A DNA stretch of 64,000 nucleotides from Solirubrobacterales bacterium (GTDB lineage Bacteria > Actinomycetota > Thermoleophilia > Solirubrobacterales > 70-9): NCBI GenBank assembly GCA_023958085.1, contig JAMLGI010000001.1:124001-188000 (forward strand), written 5' to 3'. Below the pieces are notes generated by a model. That model saw only the letters and a list, made by a program, of their open reading frames with translations, ran no database searches and had not been told where the DNA came from. Every line of letters starts with the position of its first letter. The first letter of the stretch is position 1. The position numbers were made by a program, and so were the translations under genes. Shown here piece by piece: positions 24,713 to 34,548 of this stretch.

Positions 24713-26881
24713 ATGACCAGGCGCCAGAGAAGAGTGCGCCGGCATCGCAGCACCCCGCGGAAGAAGCTGATCGCGGCGGCAGCGGTGATCGGCGGTCTGA
24801 TCCTGACCGGAGCGGCAGCTGCCGGCGGCTGGGTGCTGAGCATTGCCGAGGATGCGCCCGACCCGGCCAACCTCAAGGCGATCAACAAGGGCGAGAACTC
24901 GATCGTTTACGCCGGAGACGGTTCCCGCATGGGGCTGATCGATTCGGACGAGATCCGCTTCCCGGTCAGCTACAGCAAGATGCCGCAGAACATCCGCAAC
25001 GCCACCGTGGCGATCGAGGACGAGCGCTTCTACAAACACAACGGGATCGACGTGGTCGGCGGCCTCCGGGCGCTGGTCAAGAACATCGAGCAGGGCGGAA
25101 TAACCGAAGGCGCATCGACGATCACGATGCAGCTGATGCGAAACCTCTACATCACCAATCCCAAGCGCGACTACGAGCGCAAGATCGTCGAAGCCAAGAT
25201 GGCGATCGATTACGAGAAGGAGCACAGCAAGCGCGAGATTCTCGAGAAGTATCTGAACACCGCGCCGTACGGGACCAACCAGGGCCGAACGGCGATCGGG
25301 GTGCAGGCTGCTTCCCGGGTGTACTTCTCGAAGCGGGCCGAGAAGCTGACCCTGCCCCAGGCGGCCCTGCTTGCCGGGCTGCCGCAGGCCCCGACCGACT
25401 ACAACCCGGTTCAGAACCCGGGCGGGGCCAAGGCCCGCCGGAACGAGGTCCTCAACTCGATGGCCAAGCGCGGATACATCAGCCCGGAACGGGCCACCGC
25501 GGCCAAGCGCAGCGGCCTTCAGCTTGATCCGGCGAAGAACATGTTCGATCGCGAAGAACCGTTCGTCTTCGACTACGTGGAGAGCGAACTGATCCGGAAG
25601 TACGGAGTGAACGCCGTCCGCAACGGGGGCATGAAGGTCTACACGACGATCGAACCGGCCCTGCAGAGCGCCGGCCTCTCGGCGATCACCTCGGTGCTCT
25701 ATCCCGGCGGCCCCTCGGGTGCCCTGGTCGCGGTCGACCCACGCAACGGTGACGTGCGGGCGATGGTCTCTTCCTCCAGCTACACCGACAGCAAGTTCAA
25801 CCTCGCAGCCCAGGGCAAGCGCCAGCCCGGCTCGACCTTCAAGACCTTCACGCTCGCCGCCGCAGTCAACGAGGGCATGGATCCGAACACCACCTACTAC
25901 GAGTCCAAGCCGCTCAACATCGACGATCCGGTCTACGGCCACTGGGAGGTCTCGACCTACTCCCACTCCTACTCGGGGACGGTCAGCGTGGCCCAGGCGC
26001 TGCTCGCCTCGGACAACTCGGTTTTCGCGCAGCTGGCCCTGGATGTGGGTCCGGACAAGGTGGCCGAGATGGCCAAGGCGATGGGGATCAAGACGAAGCT
26101 AGACGGCTATCCGGCCGAGACCCTGGGCGGTCTGACAATCGGCGTCTCCCCGCTGGAGATGGCCGGTGCCTACGCGACCCTGGCCAACGGCGGGGTGCGA
26201 CACGATCCGGTCGCGATCAAGAAGATCGTCTTCCCGAACGGGGACATCGACCATCCGGGCCGCTCCAAGCCGAAACGGGTGATGAGCGAGGCCGCCGCCT
26301 ACGAGGTCACCAAGATCCTCCACAACAACGCCACCAGCGGCACCGGCACCAACGCCTACACCGGCTGCTCCGGCCAGGCGGGCAAGACCGGAACCACCGA
26401 CAACTACACCGACGCCTGGTTCGTCGGCTACCAGCCGAACATGGCGGTTGCGAGCTGGGTCGGGTACCCCGAGTCGAACAACATCAGCACCGGCATCTCC
26501 GGCAGCGGCGAACCGTCCAGCATCTGGCACAACTTCTTCGTCAATGCCGGTCTTCCGTGCGAGGACACCCCGGTGCCGGCCGAGTCGATGGACTGGAGTT
26601 CGTACACCGGTGGCTACACGGTGGCCCCCGGGACCGCCAGCCCGTACGACCCCGACGCGACCGGGGACGACACCGGGACCGGCACCGACGCCGATGACGA
26701 CACCGACAACCCCGACCAGTACACCCCCGGAGCCGGGGAGCAGGAGCCGGCCGGTGGGGGCACCGGCGGCGAGACGGGTGGCGGCACCGGCGGCGGTACG
26801 GGTGGCGGCACCGGCGGCGGCACGGGTGGCGGCACCGGCGGCACAGGCGGCGGTACCGGCGGCGGTCTCGGTACCGGCTGA
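24713..26881 (+). CDS. Bifunctional penicillin-binding protein (class A PBP)
   Basis: A 722-residue peptidoglycan synthase anchored by one N-terminal helix (about residues 18-40). The glycosyltransferase (GT51) domain has the catalytic Glu in EDERFYKHNG (from 102), and STITMQL at 135-141. The transpeptidase domain has GSTFK (Ser374, Lys377), SDN at 433-435 and KTGTT at 558-562. From about 630 the protein turns Asp/Thr-rich and then into a Gly/Thr repeat tail (about 678-722) encoded by tandem GGCGGCACC-like units. It polymerises and cross-links peptidoglycan outside the membrane. Confidence 0.95.
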   Translation: MTRRQRRVRRHRSTPRKKLIAAAAVIGGLILTGAAAAGGWVLSIAEDAPDPANLKAINKGENSIVYAGDGSRMGLIDSDEIRFPVSYSKMPQNIRNATVAIEDERFYKHNGIDVVGGLRALVKNIEQGGITEGASTITMQLMRNLYITNPKRDYERKIVEAKMAIDYEKEHSKREILEKYLNTAPYGTNQGRTAIGVQAASRVYFSKRAEKLTLPQAALLAGLPQAPTDYNPVQNPGGAKARRNEVLNSMAKRGYISPERATAAKRSGLQLDPAKNMFDREEPFVFDYVESELIRKYGVNAVRNGGMKVYTTIEPALQSAGLSAITSVLYPGGPSGALVAVDPRNGDVRAMVSSSSYTDSKFNLAAQGKRQPGSTFKTFTLAAAVNEGMDPNTTYYESKPLNIDDPVYGHWEVSTYSHSYSGTVSVAQALLASDNSVFAQLALDVGPDKVAEMAKAMGIKTKLDGYPAETLGGLTIGVSPLEMAGAYATLANGGVRHDPVAIKKIVFPNGDIDHPGRSKPKRVMSEAAAYEVTKILHNNATSGTGTNAYTGCSGQAGKTGTTDNYTDAWFVGYQPNMAVASWVGYPESNNISTGISGSGEPSSIWHNFFVNAGLPCEDTPVPAESMDWSSYTGGYTVAPGTASPYDPDATGDDTGTGTDADDDTDNPDQYTPGAGEQEPAGGGTGGETGGGTGGGTGGGTGGGTGGGTGGTGGGTGGGLGTG
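26755..26880 (+). repeat. Glycine/threonine-coding minisatellite in the PBP tail
   Basis: About ten tandem 12-bp units of the GGTGGCGGCACC type encode the GGGT repeat tail of the penicillin-binding protein. Such arrays tend to vary in copy number between strains. Confidence 0.8.
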
Positions 26882-26912
26882 GCGATTCGAGGCCACCGGT
26901 CCCGCGCACGGT

Positions 26913-26918
26913 CATACT
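26913..26918 (+). promoter_or_regulatory. -10 box upstream of thiL
   Basis: CATACT ends 4 nt before GTG 26923 and 7 nt before ATG 26926. The spacing favours the ATG. Confidence 0.4.
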
Positions 26919-26925
26919 CACGGTG

Positions 26926-27975
26926 ATGCCGGACACCGGGGATCGAGACAGCAGACTTTCCGAGTTCGAGCTGATCGAACTGTTTGCTGAACGACCGCCC
27001 GATCCGGACCGCATCCTTCAGGGGATCGGCGACGATGCCGCGGTGGTCCGGGCGGCCGATCGAACGATCACCTCGGTCGACACTGCCGTCGACGGGGTCC
27101 ATTTCCGGCGAGAGTGGTCGAGTGCGGAACAGATCGCCGGCAAGGCGGTCGGCTCGGCACTCTCCGATCTCGCCGCGATGGGGGCAGGCGAGAACGGAGC
27201 CGACCTCTACATCTCCCTCGGCGCCCCGCGGGACACCGACAGCGACTTCCTCCGGCGGATCGCGGCGGGAGCGATCCGGACCGCCGATATCCATGGCGCG
27301 ACCCTCGCCGGGGGCGACACGGTGTCCTCACCGACGCTTTTCCTCGGGATCACGGTCACCGCCCATATCGACGAGGGGGAACCGGTCACCACCCGTTCCG
27401 GTGCCCGCCCCGGAGACCTGGTCGCGGTCACCGGCAGCCTCGGGGCGGCCAGCGCCGGACTGTGGCTGCTCGAGAACCCCGGGCTGCCGGTTTCACCGGA
27501 GGTCTCGCCCGAGGACCGCCGGAAACTGATCGGCCGTCAGTTGGAGGCGGTGCCGAGGCTCGCTGCCGGAGCTGCCCTGGCCCGAGCCGGCGCCCGGGCG
27601 ATGATCGACCTGAGTGATGGCCTGGTTGCCGATCTCGCTCACATCGTCCGGAGCTCGTCTAACGCAGGCGGGCCGCTCCGGGCCCGGATCGAGGCCGAAC
27701 GACTGCCGTCCGCCCGTGGAGCGGAAGCGGTCGCCGTCGCCGCCGGTCTCGATCCGCTCACGCCGGTCCTGCGGGGCGGGGAGGACTACGAGCTCGTGGT
27801 GACGCTTCCGCCCGACCGGGAGGCTGAAGCGGTCGAGGCGGTCGAGGCCACCGGGCTCCGACTGACGGTGATCGGCAGGATCGAGTCCGCCGCCCCGACC
27901 GACCCCCCGGTGCTGACCTGCCGGGACGGAGAGCCGGTCGGTCCCGATCCGTCCGGCTTCGACCACTTCGCCTGA
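26926..27975 (+). CDS. thiL: Thiamine-monophosphate kinase
   Basis: A 349-residue ATP-dependent kinase that converts thiamine monophosphate to the diphosphate coenzyme. The family blocks are FELIELF at the N-terminus, GIGDDAAVV, VDTAVDGVHF, LAGGDTV, and MIDLSDGL for metal and nucleotide binding, then GGEDYEL. The length is typical. GTG 26923 directly before the ATG is an alternative start. Confidence 0.95.
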   Translation: MPDTGDRDSRLSEFELIELFAERPPDPDRILQGIGDDAAVVRAADRTITSVDTAVDGVHFRREWSSAEQIAGKAVGSALSDLAAMGAGENGADLYISLGAPRDTDSDFLRRIAAGAIRTADIHGATLAGGDTVSSPTLFLGITVTAHIDEGEPVTTRSGARPGDLVAVTGSLGAASAGLWLLENPGLPVSPEVSPEDRRKLIGRQLEAVPRLAAGAALARAGARAMIDLSDGLVADLAHIVRSSSNAGGPLRARIEAERLPSARGAEAVAVAAGLDPLTPVLRGGEDYELVVTLPPDREAEAVEAVEATGLRLTVIGRIESAAPTDPPVLTCRDGEPVGPDPSGFDHFA

Positions 27976-28030
27976 ACGCTCTCCTTCCCGCTGGGCCCGG
28001 ACCCCGCCGCACCGGCGGTCCCACGGTCAA

Positions 28031-28036
28031 TAACCT
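28031..28036 (+). promoter_or_regulatory. -10 box of a probable leaderless promoter (HtrA)
   Basis: TAACCT ends 8 nt before GTG 28045 and supports that codon over ATG 28060. Confidence 0.4.
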
Positions 28037-28044
28037 GCGCCCTG

Positions 28045-29238
28045 GTGGAACCCTCATTGATGCCTCGACCACGATCCGTGAAAAACGCCCTCCGACTCTT
28101 CCTGGCGACCCTCGCGGCAGGGCTCGTTCTGGCCGGATGCGGCGGGGGCTCCTCCGACTCCGGGACGAGCGACCAGGCCCCGGCAGCGGCCGGCAACGGG
28201 GTCGCGACACGTTCGGCGGTTGCCTTCGATCCCGGCCGGATCTACCGGGACTCGATCGACGGTGTGGTCTCGATCCGGACGGTCTTCGACCGCGGTGAGA
28301 CCGGTCCACTGGGTCCGCGCGCGGCGGGGGGATCGGGCTTTGTCCTGAACGACGACGGGGATCTGATCACCAACGCCCACGTGGTCAGCGAGGAGACCGG
28401 TGACGGCTGGGAGCCGGTCGAACGGGTTTACGTCGAGTTCGGTTCCGGTGACATCCTGCCCGCCCGAGTGATCGGGGTGGACCGTTTCTCCGACGTGGCG
28501 CTGCTGCGGGTCGACCCGGCCAAAGTGGAGCTGGCCCCGCTTGAACTGGGGAACAGCAGCCGGGTGACGGTGGGCGAACCGGTCGCGGTGATCGGCAGCC
28601 CGTTCGGAGAGGATCAGACCTTGACCACCGGGGTGGTTTCCCAGGTGGGCCGGTCGGTCACCTCACTCACCGACTTCGAGATCCAGGATGCGATCCAGAC
28701 CGACGCCTCGATCAACCCCGGCAACTCGGGCGGACCGATGCTCGACAGCCGGGGCCGGGTGATCGCGATCAGCCAACAGATGAAGACCGGTTCCGGGGCC
28801 AGCGACGGGGTCGGATTCGGGGTGCCGGCGAACACGATCAGGCGTTCGGCCGACCAGATCCGGGAGACCGGCGGGGTCAGCTACGCCTACATCGGGGTTT
28901 CGACCGAGCCGCTGTACCCGCAACTGGCCGAGAAGCTCGGCCTTGACGTGGAGCGGGGCGCAACCGTGGTCCAGGTGCTCCCCGGCGGTCCCGCAGCCCG
29001 GGCCGGACTCAAGGCGGGCAGCCGTCAGATCGAGTTCCAGGGCAACCGTTTCACGGTCGGTGGGGACGTGATCTTCAAGGTCGACGGGATCCCGGCCAAC
29101 GATCCCGAGGAGCTCGGCCGGATCATCGCCCGGAAGGAACCCGGGGACACGGTCGAGGTGGAGGTACTCCGGGATGGCAGCAAGAAGACGATCAAGGTCG
29201 AGCTGACGGAGCGTCCCGAGCGGGTCGCCCCTCGCTGA
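28045..29238 (+). CDS. HtrA/DegP-like serine protease lipoprotein with PDZ domain
   Basis: A 397-residue S1C-family protease exported as a lipoprotein (lipobox VLAGC, Cys32). The catalytic triad is His112 (ITNAHVV), Asp150 (SDVALLRV) and Ser228 (PGNSGGPM). One C-terminal PDZ domain (about 285-385) contains the GATVVQVLPGGPAARAGLKAG peptide-binding block. It probably degrades or refolds damaged extracytoplasmic proteins. The start is GTG 28045 by promoter spacing, or ATG 28060 by signal-peptide length. Confidence 0.93.
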   Translation: MEPSLMPRPRSVKNALRLFLATLAAGLVLAGCGGGSSDSGTSDQAPAAAGNGVATRSAVAFDPGRIYRDSIDGVVSIRTVFDRGETGPLGPRAAGGSGFVLNDDGDLITNAHVVSEETGDGWEPVERVYVEFGSGDILPARVIGVDRFSDVALLRVDPAKVELAPLELGNSSRVTVGEPVAVIGSPFGEDQTLTTGVVSQVGRSVTSLTDFEIQDAIQTDASINPGNSGGPMLDSRGRVIAISQQMKTGSGASDGVGFGVPANTIRRSADQIRETGGVSYAYIGVSTEPLYPQLAEKLGLDVERGATVVQVLPGGPAARAGLKAGSRQIEFQGNRFTVGGDVIFKVDGIPANDPEELGRIIARKEPGDTVEVEVLRDGSKKTIKVELTERPERVAPR

Positions 29239-29277
29239 CCCATCCCGGCAGCACCGAACCGCCCGGCAGTGGGGCCA

Positions 29278-29283
29278 TAGACT
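29278..29283 (+). promoter_or_regulatory. -10 box of a probable leaderless promoter (otsA)
   Basis: TAGACT ends 7 nt before GTG 29291. Confidence 0.5.
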
Positions 29284-29290
29284 CAGGGCT

Positions 29291-30769
29291 GTGGCGACCG
29301 GGCACAAAGATCCACTGATCATCGTCTCCAACCGGGGGCCTGCCCAGTTCGATCGCGACCGGGACGGCAAGCGGGTAATGACCCGGGGGGCCGGCGGTCT
29401 GGTCACCGCGCTTTCCGCCCTCGTCGCCGAACGGGATGCACTCTGGATCGCATCGGCGATGACCACCGAGGACGCCGCGGTTGCCGCCGAGAACCGGTTC
29501 CAGCCGATCGACGTGGAACTCGGGGCACTTTCCTGCCGGGTCCTTCTGGTCGAGAGCGAGCAGGCGGCCTACGACCGGTTCTACAACGTGATCGCCAACC
29601 CGATTCTCTGGTTCATCCAGCACTACCTCTGGGACCTGTCGAACGCGCCCGACATCAGGATCGAGGAACTCGAGGCCTGGTACGACGGCTACGAGGTGGT
29701 CAACGCGGACATCGCCGATGCGGTGATCGGGCAGATAGCGGACCGCGAGGACCCGCTGGTGATGCTTCACGACTATCACCTGTACACCGCTCCGGCCAAG
29801 ATCCGTGCCGCCCGCCCCGAGGTGCTGCTTCATCACTTCGTCCACATTCCCTGGCCCCAGCCGGACTCCTGGCGGGTGCTGCCGACCCGCATCCGGGAGG
29901 CGATCTTCAACGGCATGCTGGCCAACGACACGATCGGGTTCCACACCGAGAGCTACTGCGTCAACTTCCTCGCCTGCTGCCACGCCCTGATGGGCTACCG
30001 GGTCGACTACGACACCTTCCTGGTCGAGCATCCGGGCGGCAGGACCCGGGTCGGCGCCTACCCGCTTCCGATCGATTCCCGTCACCTCCACGAGGTCGCG
30101 GGAACCCCGGAGGTACAGGAGGCCGAAAAGGAGATCCTCGCCCGACGGCGCGAACACCTGATCCTGAGGGTGGACCGGGCCGACCTCTCCAAGAACGTGC
30201 TGCGCGGCTTCACCGCCTTCGACACCTTCCTCAACAACCACCCCGAGTTCCGTGAGCGAGTTACCTTCGTCGCCCATCTGCAGCCGTCGCGTCAGGACAT
30301 CCCGCAGTATCAGGAGTACCTGGAGCGGATCGAGGCCCTGGTCGCGGTCGTCAACCACCGCCACGGAACGACCGACTGGATGCCGATCGACCTGCGGGTG
30401 TACGAGAACTTCACCGAGGCGGTTGCGCGCTACAAGCACTACGACCTGCTGATGGTCAACGCGATCTTCGACGGGATGAACCTGGTCGCCAAGGAAGCCC
30501 CCTCGATCAACCTGCGTGACGGCGCGGTGATGCTGTCGGAAAACACCGGCTCCCACCGGGAGCTGGAGGAACATGCGCTGACCGTCAACCCGTTCGACAT
30601 CCAGGAGCAGGCGGATGCGATCTACCGGGCCCTGACCATGTCCCCGGAGGAGAGGCGGCGGCGGGCCGACGGGCTGCGGCGGACGATCGCCTCCCGGGTG
30701 CCGGCCGACTGGATCGAGGGCCAGCTCGCCGATATCGAGCGGGTTCGGCGGACCCGGGAGGACCGTTGA
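29291..30769 (+). CDS. otsA: Trehalose-6-phosphate synthase (GT20)
   Basis: A 492-residue retaining glycosyltransferase of family GT20, predicted to join UDP- or ADP-glucose to glucose-6-phosphate. Conserved parts are LIIVSNRGP at the N-terminus, the G-G loop in RGAGGLVTAL, the HDYHLY acceptor motif, HIPWPQPDSWRVLP, and the nucleotide-sugar region with SKNVLRGF and NLVAKEA. There is no fused or adjacent OtsB phosphatase, so dephosphorylation must come from elsewhere. Some GT20 enzymes make glucosylglycerol-phosphate instead, which sequence alone cannot exclude. The gene overlaps the next one by 4 nt. Confidence 0.9.
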   Translation: MATGHKDPLIIVSNRGPAQFDRDRDGKRVMTRGAGGLVTALSALVAERDALWIASAMTTEDAAVAAENRFQPIDVELGALSCRVLLVESEQAAYDRFYNVIANPILWFIQHYLWDLSNAPDIRIEELEAWYDGYEVVNADIADAVIGQIADREDPLVMLHDYHLYTAPAKIRAARPEVLLHHFVHIPWPQPDSWRVLPTRIREAIFNGMLANDTIGFHTESYCVNFLACCHALMGYRVDYDTFLVEHPGGRTRVGAYPLPIDSRHLHEVAGTPEVQEAEKEILARRREHLILRVDRADLSKNVLRGFTAFDTFLNNHPEFRERVTFVAHLQPSRQDIPQYQEYLERIEALVAVVNHRHGTTDWMPIDLRVYENFTEAVARYKHYDLLMVNAIFDGMNLVAKEAPSINLRDGAVMLSENTGSHRELEEHALTVNPFDIQEQADAIYRALTMSPEERRRRADGLRRTIASRVPADWIEGQLADIERVRRTREDR

Positions 30770-32148
30770 AAACCCGGCTCACGCCGGTGCTCTGCCTGAC
30801 ATTTCTGCTTGCGCTGATCGCGGTCCCGCCCGGGGCGACGGCCAAACCCGACCTCCATCGCTGCGACATCGGTGCCAACCGGCCGTTCCGCTGCGGCCAG
30901 ATCTCGGTTCCGGCGGTTCGCGGTGCGCCCCGGCTCGGACGTCAGAAGATCGGATTCGCGATCCGGCCCCGGGACGACCGGAGTCGGCCGTCCCGCGGGG
31001 CGATCCTCTTCATCGAGGGCGGACCCGGTTACGCCGCGACCAACGCGGATGCGATCAAGCCGACCGCGGCGGTGTTCGCACCGTTTCTGAAGCGACACGA
31101 ACTGATCGCGATCGACCAGCGCGGCACCGGGCTTTCCCGGCCGGTCAGGTGCCGCGGCCTGCAACGTGAACGGATGGACTGGAACCGGGCGGTGCGGCGC
31201 TGCGCCCGGCAGCTCGGGCCGCGGCGGGACGGCTTCACCACTGCCGAGTCGGCCAGTGACATCGAAGCGGTCCGCCGGGCGCTCGGGCTGAGGAAGGTGA
31301 TCCTCTACGGCGACTCGTACGGGACCTATCTCGGCCAGGCCTACGCGGCCAGGTACGGGAACCACCTGCGAGCGCTGATTCTCTCCTCCGCCTACCCGGG
31401 AAACGATCCCTACTGGCGCACGCTCTACCCGGCTGCGATCAGGGCGATCCGGGTTTCCTGCCGCTGGTCACCGCGCTGCTCCGGGGACGCCGATGGCCGC
31501 TTCCGCCGGGTGGCCCGGCAGGCTCCGCGCCGAGTGGTTCACAACCTGCTCGCCTTCCTGATGGATGACGCGGCGAACTACGCTCCGGCGAGTTTCCACC
31601 GGCTGAACCGGGCGATCCGACGGTGGCTCCGGGGGAACCGGACGCCGCTTCGGAGGCTGATCGCACCACCGCCGCCCGGGGCCGGGCCTTACTCCTACTT
31701 CTCGACCGGCATGTACGTGGCGACGATCTGCAACGACTACCCGGTCCTCTGGAACCGGAGCTCCCCGATCGCGGAGCGTCGCCGGCAGTTCAACCGGGCG
31801 GTCGCGGATTTCCGTCCGCGGGATCTCTTTGCCCCGTTCACCCGTCGCTACTGGATGACCGACTCGGCCTCCGACCTCAACGCCTGTATCGACTGGCCGA
31901 AACCGGGACCTCTGGTCGAGCCACCGATCCCGCCCGGCCGCGCGATGCCGGCCAATCTCCCCACCCTGGTTCTGGCCGGCAGCTTCGACACGATCACCTC
32001 GGCCGCCGAGGCCCGCCAGGTGGTCCGACGCTTCCCCCGAGGGCGGCTCTTCGTGGTGCCCGGTCGCGGACACGTCTCGGAGCTCTACTTTCCGTTCACC
32101 TCGAAGGCGGTCCCCCGGATTCGCCACTTCGTGGCGAACCTCGGATAG
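30766..32148 (+). CDS. Secreted alpha/beta hydrolase (TAP/proline iminopeptidase-like)
   Basis: A 460-residue exported hydrolase with a signal peptide (residues 1 to about 26). The fold shows the oxyanion block FIEGGPGY, DQRGTGLS, the nucleophile elbow GDSYGT, the acid in LAGSFDTITS, and the His in GRGHVSE. It resembles actinobacterial tripeptidyl aminopeptidases and proline iminopeptidases. Six or so cysteines suggest disulfides. It starts with TTG inside the otsA stop (TTGA). The next gene begins immediately after it on the opposite strand. Confidence 0.88.
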   Translation: MKTRLTPVLCLTFLLALIAVPPGATAKPDLHRCDIGANRPFRCGQISVPAVRGAPRLGRQKIGFAIRPRDDRSRPSRGAILFIEGGPGYAATNADAIKPTAAVFAPFLKRHELIAIDQRGTGLSRPVRCRGLQRERMDWNRAVRRCARQLGPRRDGFTTAESASDIEAVRRALGLRKVILYGDSYGTYLGQAYAARYGNHLRALILSSAYPGNDPYWRTLYPAAIRAIRVSCRWSPRCSGDADGRFRRVARQAPRRVVHNLLAFLMDDAANYAPASFHRLNRAIRRWLRGNRTPLRRLIAPPPPGAGPYSYFSTGMYVATICNDYPVLWNRSSPIAERRRQFNRAVADFRPRDLFAPFTRRYWMTDSASDLNACIDWPKPGPLVEPPIPPGRAMPANLPTLVLAGSFDTITSAAEARQVVRRFPRGRLFVVPGRGHVSELYFPFTSKAVPRIRHFVANLG

Positions 32149-34542
32149 TCAGCCGCCCTTCGCGTTCCAGCGGAAGAAATCGACCCAGCGACCGCAGATC
32201 GCGCTCATCGGAGTCCGTCGGCGGGGTTCCACCCGCATCAGCGCCAGGTGCCCGAGAACGCTCTTGCCCGAGTATCCGGTGAGCTTCTGCAGCAGGGACG
32301 GCGACGCGGTGGTTGCGGTGAAGGTGACCGGGCCACGCTTCCTGACCCGAATCACCCCGCCGGGCCAGTACGGTCCGACCCCGCCGACCTCCATGTTGGC
32401 CAGACGCTGGCCATCGAGCGCCGCCTCGAACCGGCGACTGTAGCCCGGTGCGGTGAGTCGCAACCCGTCCGGGCTGAAGTATCGGAGCGACACCCGCCAC
32501 CGGCCGGGGGCGAGATCGGTGGTCACCGAGACCGACTCTCCCGGCCCGGGCCTCGGGGTCGGCTTCCACTGATCCCCGCCGACCACGACCGAGTTGGGCA
32601 TCAGGGTCGCCTCCCCGTCGACCTGGCGGAAGAACCGGCCGCCTTCCTTCTCGCAGTCGACCAGGGCGGCCGGCATCGATCCTTCCGGCATGATCGCCCG
32701 GCCGAACGGACGGCCGGTTCGGCGCCACAGGATGTAGTTCGGGGTGCGGGCCACCTGGTGGTAGAAGGGCGGGGTCATGCTCTGCCATCCGGCGGCGGTC
32801 GTGATCGCGAAATCGAAGTTGCCGAAGGTTTCGGGGGCAAAGGAATCGAAGTCGATCAAGACGTCGACATGGCGTCCGCGGAAGGGCTTCTTCGGGTTTT
32901 CGATCACCTTCGGGTCGGGAAACTCGGCCAGCGGCACTCCGACCCGGGCACCGCTCAGATACCAGGGAGCGAACCGGTCCTGGTCGAGGTAGAGCACCGA
33001 CCTGCCGTCGATCTTGCCCCGGAAGGCGGTCAGTTCCGCGGCGTGCCCGGGCGGCGCCACCGAGGCCTCTCGCAGGACCAGAAAGCTGGATGCGACCGCG
33101 CCGACGATGAAGGCGGCAGCGAGCGCAGTCCATCCGCCGCGAAGCAGGCTGCGGCGCGGCGTCCCCGACTCCGGCGGACCGGAAAGCAGCCCGGTCAGGA
33201 TGACCGTCATGGTCACCGGCGCCGGCACCACAAGCGCCTTGGCCAGCGAGTACTCGCCCATCCAGGGCAGCGAGATCAGGTAGAGCAGTGCGCAGCCGAA
33301 AAACGCGGCCGGCCAGACCCGGCTCGGCTCGCGTCGCCACCACCAGAGTGAGGCGAGCAGGGCCAGCAGGCTGACTGCGCCCAGCAGTATCGGCACCGGG
33401 GTTGAGGTGATGCCGTCCAGCCGGTAGTCCGGATCGAGCCAGACCCCGAGAGCCTCGATCGCCGAAACCGGACCGAAGGCGTCGCTGCCGGCGACCACCG
33501 TGAAGTCGGAACCGAAACCGAACGGACCGGCGAAGGCGAGCACCAGCAGGATCCCGAGTGACACCAGGATCGCGGCCGCGACCGGGGGTCGGCGCAGAGC
33601 TCCCCAGACCGATCCGGTCCGGATCCGCGCCCGGATCCGTGGATCCGCCACCGCCACCGCCGCCAGTACCGCCGCCGGCCAGGCCAGACCCGGGAAGCTG
33701 TATGTGAACACGACTCCCGCGGCGAGCACCCCGAACGGCAGCAGGCGCCACCGGCCCGAACCCTCTCCCTCGGCAGGCGAATCGGAGGTGGCCCGATCGA
33801 TCGCCACAACGAAGGCGAGCAGGAGGAGCGCCGCGATCACCTCCTTGAACGCAGCCTGGGCGTAGAAGGAGACCAGCAGGTACGGGGTCGCGACGAGCAC
33901 CGAAGCCAGCGTCCGCTTCCAGCTCCCCAGACGCCCGACCGCGGACCAGGCGGTCCAGGCCGTGAGCATCATCACCGCCATCGACTGGCCGGTGAAGACG
34001 GTGGCCAGATTGAGCCCGGGAACGAAAGAGAGCGATGTGGCCAACCCGTGCGGACCGAGCGGGTAGCCGCTCTCGGGGGTGGTGCCGATGCCGGAACGAA
34101 GCCAGTCGGCCCAGGCGAGATGGAGTCCGAGGTCGTTGTTGTAGCCCACCCCCGGCAGCCCGAAATGTCCGGCCAGCGCGAACGGCAGGTTGATCGCGAG
34201 GAACACCACTCCCAGCACGACCAGGAGACCGCCCGGAAGCTCCGGCAGATCGGCCCGTCCACCGTCCATGAGCAGCCAGAGAGCGACGGCGAGCAGCAGA
34301 GCGAGGCCGAGCAGGAGGCCCCAGCGGTTGCCGGGAACCCGGGCCAGCAGCCCCTCGACCGCCAGGATCGCCGCCAGCCCGACCGCCGGTTCGAGTCCGC
34401 TCCAGCGGACGCTCCCGGCGGTTCTCATCACCGCCCGGCCGACCAGCAGCGAGGCGGCGATGACGATCAGCATCGCTGTCCAGGTGGCGATCATCCTGGC
34501 AGGGACGGTAGCGGGGCCGGGCCGACGCTCGCGCGACGCCAC
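32149..34542 (-). CDS. Large polytopic membrane protein with extracytoplasmic C-terminal domain
   Basis: A 797-residue protein. The first 490 or so residues hold about eleven transmembrane helices in the style of GT-C-fold glycosyltransferases. A possible catalytic acidic loop follows the third or fourth helix (NNDLGLHLAWADWLRSG). The last 300 residues form a soluble, beta-rich domain with a jelly-roll-like end (GRWRVSLRYFSPDGLRLTAPG). It probably moves or modifies a lipid-linked sugar, but the donor and acceptor are unknown. The start is uncertain: the codon at 34542 or ATG at 34494. It begins 7 bp after the small proline-rich gene, suggesting an operon. Confidence 0.72.
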   Translation of the reverse strand: MASRERRPGPATVPARMIATWTAMLIVIAASLLVGRAVMRTAGSVRWSGLEPAVGLAAILAVEGLLARVPGNRWGLLLGLALLLAVALWLLMDGGRADLPELPGGLLVVLGVVFLAINLPFALAGHFGLPGVGYNNDLGLHLAWADWLRSGIGTTPESGYPLGPHGLATSLSFVPGLNLATVFTGQSMAVMMLTAWTAWSAVGRLGSWKRTLASVLVATPYLLVSFYAQAAFKEVIAALLLLAFVVAIDRATSDSPAEGEGSGRWRLLPFGVLAAGVVFTYSFPGLAWPAAVLAAVAVADPRIRARIRTGSVWGALRRPPVAAAILVSLGILLVLAFAGPFGFGSDFTVVAGSDAFGPVSAIEALGVWLDPDYRLDGITSTPVPILLGAVSLLALLASLWWWRREPSRVWPAAFFGCALLYLISLPWMGEYSLAKALVVPAPVTMTVILTGLLSGPPESGTPRRSLLRGGWTALAAAFIVGAVASSFLVLREASVAPPGHAAELTAFRGKIDGRSVLYLDQDRFAPWYLSGARVGVPLAEFPDPKVIENPKKPFRGRHVDVLIDFDSFAPETFGNFDFAITTAAGWQSMTPPFYHQVARTPNYILWRRTGRPFGRAIMPEGSMPAALVDCEKEGGRFFRQVDGEATLMPNSVVVGGDQWKPTPRPGPGESVSVTTDLAPGRWRVSLRYFSPDGLRLTAPGYSRRFEAALDGQRLANMEVGGVGPYWPGGVIRVRKRGPVTFTATTASPSLLQKLTGYSGKSVLGHLALMRVEPRRRTPMSAICGRWVDFFRWNAKGG

Positions 34543-34548
34543 CGTCGA